A stretch of DNA of 64,000 nt from Dichetophora obliterata. Lineage: Eukaryota > Arthropoda > Insecta > Diptera > Sciomyzidae. A model generated the notes under the pieces. It saw nothing but the letters and a program-made list of their open reading frames with translations, did not search any database and was not told the DNA's origin. The translations under genes were made by a program, and so were the position numbers. Positions 33,501 through 42,500 of the stretch are shown piece by piece. Location of the stretch: the NCBI GenBank assembly GCA_963920525.1, contig OY986436.1, forward strand, positions 26,480,318 through 26,544,317, written 5' to 3'. Within the stretch, counting starts at the first letter, position 1. Each line of letters begins with the position of its first letter.

Positions 33501-36500
33501 AACTGGATGACAACACAATAATCACTTATTTTCTTGTCTGAACGTATATTTGTTTGGCTAACATGCGAAAATATTTGATACATACATATGAAAAATCAAG
33601 CAAAAATACTGAAAAGCTACCCAGTGTGCCAAACGGATCCGTTACGAATCCGTAACGAACTCACTTCTTCGTACATTTTGTCCGAAACGGATTGCGTTTC
33701 GCATCCGGAACGGATCCTTTTTCGTATGAAATTCCTCTCTCCGTTACGGACTTCAGTTACGAATCCGTTTCGGACTTCAGATACGAATCCGTTTCGGACT
33801 TCAGATACGAATCCGTTTCGGGCTTCAGATACGAATCCGTTTCGGACTTCAGATACGAATCCATTTCGGACTTCACATACGAATCCGTTTCAGACTCTTT
33901 TTTTTAAATAATGCGAACTCGCAACGGACTCTTTTTTAAAAATAGTTCTTATTCAAAAAGGGACAATAATGTTTATGTATGTTCAACATTTTTTTATTTT
34001 TTGCTAATTCAGTTCTTACATTCTACATATTACATTTTAAAGAAGGAAATTTAAAATTATATCAATGTATAATAAAAATAAAAATAACAACAAAAATAAG
34101 TACACAATTGTATTTCGTATCCCTAATCTACTGAAAATCAAATAAGAAATTGTAAAACAAATTTAAGACTGTCTTTTATGTTAACGTTGTAGTAACATAA
34201 GACTCCTCTCAAAAATACGAATTGCTTTTTTCATTTTTTCGGATCCGCCTCGGATTCAGAACGGACTTCAGGAACGAGTCCGTAACGGACTTCAGATACG
34301 AATCCGTTTCGGACTTCATATACGAATGCGTTTCAGACTCTTTTGGCGGATTCGTAACGGGTTCGTAACGGGTCCGTCGAAACATAAGAAAGCGCAGTGC
34401 GTACTGACGGACTCGTAACGGGTTCGTAACGGATCCGCATCCGTTTTTGTGCACATTGGGTATTGACATTTTACAATTTCAAAAATTCACAACTGAAGTG
34501 AATTTATTACCTCATTTAGAAAAAGTTTTGGTGTGAGTTCTGTAGCTCATAGCGTAAAGCGATGTATATATAACCACAAGGTAGTAAGTTCGAGCCTCAA
34601 CAATGCGGACGCATTTTTTTTTTATTGAAACAAATTCAAATTTTGAAAAATTCACCAATGAGGGTGAAAAAAATGGTGAAAAGTAGTTTAAATAAAATTT
34701 TTTTATAAGAAAGTAGTTTGATTTATTGCTATTTACAGATCGATTCTGTGCGTTAGCGGTAATAGTAATCGTGTTACCGAAATTCGTTACCGGTCTTGGC
34801 AATCGGTATTCTGTGCACTCGGTAACGCTGTCAAACGTCGTAAACTCACCTCATTGAAATAAAGCACTCGCAGTTCTGTGTGAGTGTGGTGAAACAAAAA
34901 AAAAAAAAGGAAAAAAGAGAAGTAAGTGCAAAGAATTAATTGAATTTTGTTAACTTTAAAATAATATTAGCTTTTCTTAGCAGAAAATAAGAACAAACTA
35001 CGCCAGCAAGGCTGAAGTTTTATGTTAATTTTGCTCACAGCCACTCTGCAGCTGCAAGCTATACAAATGCCAGCTGTTTGCTTATTACCACCTAAAGAGA
35101 TGTACCATTATTCATTCGGCAACGCTTGGTTTTAGTGTAAAAATTACCATAAGGTGAATTTCTTCGGAAATAAGATTAGCGTTACCGCGACAGAATCGAT
35201 CTGTTAGAATATATTCCTTTGCGAGTTCTGTAGCTCAGAGCACAAAGCGCTTGCTTTATAATCGTAAGGTTGTGAGTTCGAGCCTCGGCAATGTCAATGG
35301 ATTTTTTGCGGTTTTGTTTTTTTGTTTAATTAATATTTATAGAATTATTTCGGTTTTTTTTAAATATAAAATAAATATAAAATAAATATAAAACATTTTT
35401 AAAACGAACTACAAAGTTTATAATAACTTCTCCTAGAGTGGAGCTTTTAGTTCGCAACTTAGATAAATTGCAAATACATTATGAGTTAGACACAAATCAA
35501 GACTGGCAAGACTATCGATGAAATATATTTCGTGGGTCTGAATATTAGTCGTAGTCAGCTCATCAGCAATGTATTTCCAGCGGCCGTATTGCGATGTGTA
35601 AATCAATGCGTTGGGAAAATGAAACGCAATGCGCATTCAAATAGCAAATCGCACGAGGTTATCGCATTACGAAGTACAGATTACGCTATTTTGCGATTTT
35701 TTTGCCGCATCCCGAGACAATTCTTGATAAATTTAAATCACCAAAGACGGATAAATTACTGTTTTTATCAATTGATGAATAAATATCCAATAAATTATCA
35801 ACGTGTGCTGCATAGAGCGCCTCGCTGCTATTTGGTGGAATGTAAGATGCACAGATAAATAAAGAACCTATTATTTTATCGCAGATTTGGTCAAGCAATG
35901 AGTCAGAATTACCTAATGAATGTAGAATCGAGCAGAGCACACGCTTAACGGCTATGAGAACGCCACCACCACGCCGGTGACCAGTCAATATAGAGTCTCT
36001 ATCCTTCCGATAAACAATCACCATCAAAAAACTCTACATTGAGCCAGGTTTCGATGGAAACAAACACGTCATAATCTTCGTGTGATGAGAAATTATACAT
36101 GAGATCAGCTTAAAATTCTTATTCCATACATATGCTGGCAGTAACATTTTAAGTTGCTTGATGATTTAGTACCGAAACGATTACCGGATTCTATTTTGTT
36201 TGAATTTTTCCCGGTTTTGTCTGAAAATTTGTAAACATAGATACTTTTACATTTGCTTGCCAAAGCTTATAGTGTCAAGAAATTGCTCAGCAACACCCAG
36301 TTTGAACGTAATTTTCTTTAAATCTTCAAAAGCAGTACATTTTTTAAGAAGTTTGTAACACGAAAGATTTTTCTCTTCAACATTTGTGTGTTTAACTATA
36401 TAATTGATAATATCGCTCTCATAGACAGTAGGCCTGAAAGCAGATAAATGGACAAACCTCAATTTAGACACAACATCAAGTTCATGATTTTTATTATGCC

Positions 36501-39500
36501 CAACAATAAGAACTTCTGGAGAATGTTGCTTATTTTTTTCTTATTTTCCGCTAAAATCCTTTCAGCATTTCTTTGCACATTCGACATACCACCGGCTGCA
36601 AAAACTGGGAGCGAGATTTCGGGAGAATTAAGATTATTAAGTTTTTTATTAAAAATTAGCAGAGCTGTTTTCTAATGAATCCGCTTTTTTAGTTTTGTTC
36701 TTTGTTAATGGCAACTACATAAAAGAGCTTAAAGATATCTTGTCAACTGTGTGTAGTAGGGTATTAAAAACTACTTTTCGATTATATATTCTCATCAACG
36801 TTCAATGTTGTTTGCTTCGTCAATGAAAAACTTCACACATATGTAAAATTTCTCTCCACCCTTCTATTTATTGATTTTTTTCGCTTCTCTCGTTGTTGTT
36901 CCACTTAACAACATAACTATTTTTCCGCTGTTATGACTTAATTTGTGTCATGTTGGCAGTGAAAGCTGTTTGCAGTACGTACTTTTAGCTTAGGCATTGT
37001 TTAAGTTTTTGTGCTAATTATACAATATGTTAATTTGATTCATAGTTACATAGATTCCAATTTTTTCAACAACTTCTCTGCTTAGGTTTTAAATTAATGT
37101 ATTATTTTTGCAGCTGCTGGCGCAAGTGGTTTGCCGCACGTGAACTCCGTGCTCGCACCGTCTTTCTGGGACGTCCGGGCACGGAAAAGTTCCCACCGAA
37201 CGAGATTCGAAATCAGAAGTACAATTTTATAACATTTCTGCCGCTTGTGCTGTTTGAGCAGTTTAGATTTTTCTTGAATTTATATTTTCTGCTGATGGCA
37301 CTGTCACAATTTATACCTGATATACGTATTGGATACCCGTATACCTACTGGGGACCACTGGGATTTGTTCTAATGGTCACCATTGGCCGTGAGGCAGTCG
37401 ATGATTTGCGACGGCATCAACGAGATCATGAGGTTAATTCGCAAAAGTACAAACGACTCATAGTATCGAATCCACAAGATGGACAGGGCTATGAAATGGT
37501 GCCTTCGTCTAAACTTAAAGTGGGCGACATGATAATAGTGGAGAAGAATGAACGTGTGCCAGCCGATTTGATACTTTTGCGTACGAGCGACAAGAGTGGT
37601 TCAGTTTTTGTGCGCACCGATCAACTGGATGGTGAGTTGAATATAGTTTAGGTTATAGATTTTTTGATTATTATTAATACGTTTTTCCCTGCCAGGTGAA
37701 ACCGATTGGAAACTGCGTCTGGCTGTGCCTCTCACTCAAAAACTCATGAAGGATTCAGATTTGTTTAGCATTGATGCCAATGTCTACATTGAAAAGCCAC
37801 AAAACGACATACATTCCTTTATTGGCAATTTTTCAATGGTGAGATTTTGATTTACTATGTTTCAAAATTTTTAATGAAATTTTTTTTTTCAAATCTTTTA
37901 CAACAGCTGCATGGTGGCGAGGAAACAGGCCTCAATGTTGAAAATACGCTCTGGGCAAATACTGTAGTTGCTGCGGGCACCGCAACTGGAATTGTTATTT
38001 ATACAGGTTGTGAAACACGCAGCGTCATGAACAATTCGCAACCGCGTTCTAAGGTTGGCCTGCTGGACATGGAAATAAATGGTTTAACCAAGGTTTGATT
38101 AATAAATGTATTACCCTCAACTTCTACGACTAACCGCAAACTCCACTCTGCTTAGGTGCTTTTCTGCGCCGTTCTCGGTCTCTCTCTGGTAATGATGATG
38201 CTTAAAGGTTTCAGCGGTCCCTGGTATCGTTATATGTTCCGTTTTGTGTTGCTTTTCTCCTACATCATACCAATTAGTCTGCGTGTTAATCTTGACATGG
38301 GCAAAGCTTTTTATTCTTGGCAAATGCAAAATGATCCTGAAATTGCAGGCACCGTTGTACGTTCCACAACCATTCCAGAGGAGCTGGGACGCATCTCCTA
38401 TGTACTTACCGACAAAACTGGCACCTTGACACAAAACGAAATGGTTTTTAAGAAAATTCACCTTGGCATAGTTTCACACGATAGCGATACATTTCATCAT
38501 GTGGCTCAAAAGATACAATCGTTGGCATCTATAATACTACATCAGGCTGAGGCGGCAGAGGGACAGCAACAAAGCCAGGCAATCAAGGCTGTCTATTCGG
38601 GCAATCGTATGCGTCGCCCTGAAGGTTGGCGTGAATGGGAGGCGGTTAAGGCTTTGGCCTTGTGCCACAATGTAACACCGGTCTCCGATGAAGAGGACAA
38701 CAAGTCGGTCTCGACTGCTTCAACTTTCTCGGCTTCCGGCAGTATGTTTTGAAGCAATTAAATTATTTTTATATATCTTTAAAATAATTATAAAACTATT
38801 TATTGTTGCTTTAAAAAAAAATCTTGTTAACAACTAACTGATTTCGCGCTGCTTTCAGACGGCTCAAATTCACCAACCAAGTCGGCAATCAACATTGATT
38901 CACCTGGCTCCGCTTCCATCTCTTCAACCGAACATCAGTATCAAGCTTCTTCACCTGACGAAATCGCATTAGTTAAATGGACCGAACAAGTAGGACTTAC
39001 TCTCATTGCTAGAGATATCAATACCATGACGTTGCAGCTTAACATGGCACCCACAAAAGGTAAGTCAGTTCTTTCTTTTATTGAAAATAATTGTATAGGC
39101 ACATTAATTCGCTGTTAAATTTTTGTAATTTTAAACTCTTATTAAGAGGGACACAGATGCCAGAAAAAGGTGGTCCTGTATCTGAATTTTTTTAAGGAAA
39201 CCTAAGAGATATTTTTAAATGAGAGTTGTTGTGCCTAAAAATATACACATTCAAGAGTATGTTTAATTTATTAAAAAAAATTAATATTAAGGTAGATACA
39301 GCATTTTTTATAGAGCGCTTTGAAAAAAGTGAAAAGCGGTGACTAAGATTGCTCCTCCAAAATTCATCTGAAACAAAAAACGAAAAATATTATTAAACTC
39401 GATACTTTAAACTAGTACTTGTCATAGTCGATTTTGAAAATATCAATTTTTGACAAAATGGCGGACTTCCAAACGTAAAGTAACGATTTTCGACCAAAAA

Positions 39501-42500
39501 TTAGTTATTATTTTGCCTATAACTAATGAAGGAAGCAACAAAAAAAAAATCTATGACAAGTACTAGATTATTATGTATAGAATAAGCCTGCAAAAAATCA
39601 AAACGATCTCTTCACTGAGTTTCGAGAAATTTTACCTTATGTTGAAGTATTTTACACTGAAAATCAAAAACTATAAAGTTGGTTTTGTCATAATTCTCTT
39701 TAAAAATATTGAGAAATGCATTACCAAGTCTTTTTTAAGCCTGGACCAGACCGTCTGGTAATGTCCGCCCGTCATCATATGATATCATGAAGTAATAGTT
39801 ACTATCTATAAATCAGTTTACAGACTTAAGTGTGGTCTTTGACTTCAAAATCAAAAATTATACGCGATTTTAATAGTTAATTTTACATTTAAACCAACAA
39901 AAAATGTTATTTTGATCTGTCAATTCATTCTTTGTTTTTCAAGCTATTTAAAGTTGACGTGTCAGTATTTTTTTTTTTTTATATGAAGAAAACCGAATAA
40001 AGTGCAGTTATAAAATTCTTTGCTTTGAAAGGTTTATCAGTAACAAAGCTAGAAGTTCACACAAAAATGTTGAAATGTGTATCGATGGGTTTTATATGTA
40101 GTTGAAACGAGTTCGCCTTCTTTTTGCACGAAAGAAAAGTCGCCTAAATATCTTCCAGCGGTATCGTTTGCCGAGGTGGAAGGCGAACAATTTATCGTCC
40201 AAATGTTGGCTGGGACGCTATTAAATTTTCTCGTTTACGAATACTAGCACACATGAATTTTATTTTATTTAAAAACTATCATTTTATTTATTTTCTCGAT
40301 TTTACTAAATGCTTTCGTATTTATAAATATTTAATAATAAATTAATAAACAAAAAGTTGTAAGTGTTTTAAAATTTAATATTTTCAAGTGTTTTAATATA
40401 TTTTTTCATATGTTTCATACGAGGCAAATTTTGTTCGCTAGTTTTTTTGCATTACCCTCTTTAAAAATTTACGAGTCTCGTTGACCAAATGAAATAGAAA
40501 TTTTTTTAAGGTGAATGAAATTTTTTTAAGGCTGAAGGCGTGAAATGAAAACCTTTTTTTTCTAGACAACGCTCTTAAATTTAATGAACTATTGATGTGG
40601 TTTTTTAACACATATAAGGTATATGTTAGATATTTTATGCTGGTTGTCAATAAATCAAAGAACTTTGATGAATGTGATATTATTTATATTTAAAATGAAA
40701 CATAATTTGCTCCCAAAATATTTAAGTTGTCAGATAGTTTATGTTGCGGATGTACAACCCTATAATTTAAGGAATAATTCAGATTTCCGAGTAGGATACT
40801 TTCCAACGAGTAGAGCACAAAACAGTTTGTGGCATAAAGGTTTAAACTTATTCAACAGTTTGCCCAATAGCTTAAAAAATGAGGTAAATAGTAATATATT
40901 TAAGAGAAAACTTATAATTTATATAAAGAATAATTATAATTAAGAAAATAAAAATATGATAGTATGTAAGTTCCCTTTTCTTCTTTTCTTCTTTTCTTCT
41001 CTTCTCCCCTTTTCTTTTTGACGTGTTCTTGAATTCATGTCAATCAGGTGGGCGGATTACGCCCACTTTGAATTCCATATCTTCGAACACCAAAACAAGG
41101 AAAGGATGAAGAGGAAAAAAAGCATTCACAATCGCCGGCAAAGCATTCACAAATAATTTTGTTGAGTTTTTTTTTGCATGCCAAAGTATTGCAAATTTTC
41201 AATTAATTCTTTTAAATTTACTCGTCTTCTGTCATTTGATATGCTAAATATCATTCTACTATCCCGCCAACTGTCTACAAAAAAGTTAAGACAGTAGAGC
41301 AGACACCCAGTGTGCCAAACGGATCCGTTACGAATCCGTAACGAACTCACTTCTTCGTACATTTTGTCCGAAACGGATTGCGTTTCGCATCCGGAACGGA
41401 TCCTTTTTCGTATGAAATTCCTCTCTCCGTTACGGACTTCAGTTACGAATCCGTTTCGGACTTCAGATACGAATCCATTTCGGACTTCATATACGAAACC
41501 GTTTCGGGCTTCAGGTACGAATCCGTTTCGGGCTTCAGATACGAATCCGTTTCGGACTTCAGGTACGAATCCATTTCGGACTTCACATACGAATCCGTTT
41601 CAGACTCTTTTTTTTAAATAATGCGAACTCGCAACGGACTCGTTTTTTAAAAATAGTCCTTATTCAAAAAGGGACAATAATGTTTATGTATGTTCAACAT
41701 TTTTTTATTTTTTTTGCTAATTCAGTTCTTACATTCTACATATTACATTTTAAATAAGGAAATTTAAAATTATATCAATGTATAATAAAAATAAAAATAA
41801 CAACAAAAATAAGTACACAATTGTATTTCGTATCCCTAATCTATTGAAAATAAAATAAGAAATTGTAAAACAAATTTAAGACTGTCTTTTATGTTTACGT
41901 TGTGGTAATTTTTTTGAAGGATTCGTAACGGGTTCGTAACGGGTTCGTCGAAACAAAAGATTCCTCTCAAAAATACGAATTGCTTTTTTAATTTTTTCGG
42001 ATCCGCCTCGGACTCAGAACGGACTTCAGGAACGAATCCGTAACGCACTTCAGATACGAATCCGTTTCGGACTTCATATACGAATGCGTTTCAGACTCTT
42101 TTGGCGGAATCGTAACGGGTTCGTAACGGGTCCGTCGAAACATAAGAAAGCGCAGTGCGTACTGACGGACTCGTAACGGGTTCGTAACGGATCCGCATCC
42201 GTTTTTGTGCACATTGGGCAGTAGCAAAAGTGAGTGTGTGTGGGTAAAAATTTGTGAATGTGTTGCGACTGATTTTCAGTGGTCAGTTGTTGTTAATCAA
42301 ATTCAAAAAATAACAACATGATGAAAATTTTTCTATCTTTAGCAATATTGGAAAATTAAAAACCATTAAATTATTGAATGAAGGCAATGCAGAAAATGTT
42401 CTAGATATTTATTAAGGTGATATTTCAGGTGATAAAGATAAACTTTTGTGTCGTCATAAAAATTACAGTGAAAACCAAGCATAACAGTACTGTCTCGTGT

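Noticed and set aside
33588..33911. Open frame with repeated TNPFRTSD octapeptide (and the same at 41310-41621)
   Set aside because: The repeat is the translation of a 24-bp non-coding tandem unit inside a mobile element. All frames stay open because the unit is a multiple of three. No domain or conservation.
33620..34460. hAT assignment for the 24-bp-repeat element
   Set aside because: Flanks show at most a 2-bp match (TA at one copy, CA at the other). No 8-bp duplication could be found for any choice of ends.
36448..36675. Plus-strand 75-codon frame
   Set aside because: It is antisense to the LINE ORF1 relic, where recognisable protein motifs lie on the - strand.
37097..37113. ATG at 37097 as start of the flippase
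   Set aside because: It overlaps the polypyrimidine tract and acceptor of exon 2. Exon 1 at 30453 supplies a start with good context and matching phase.
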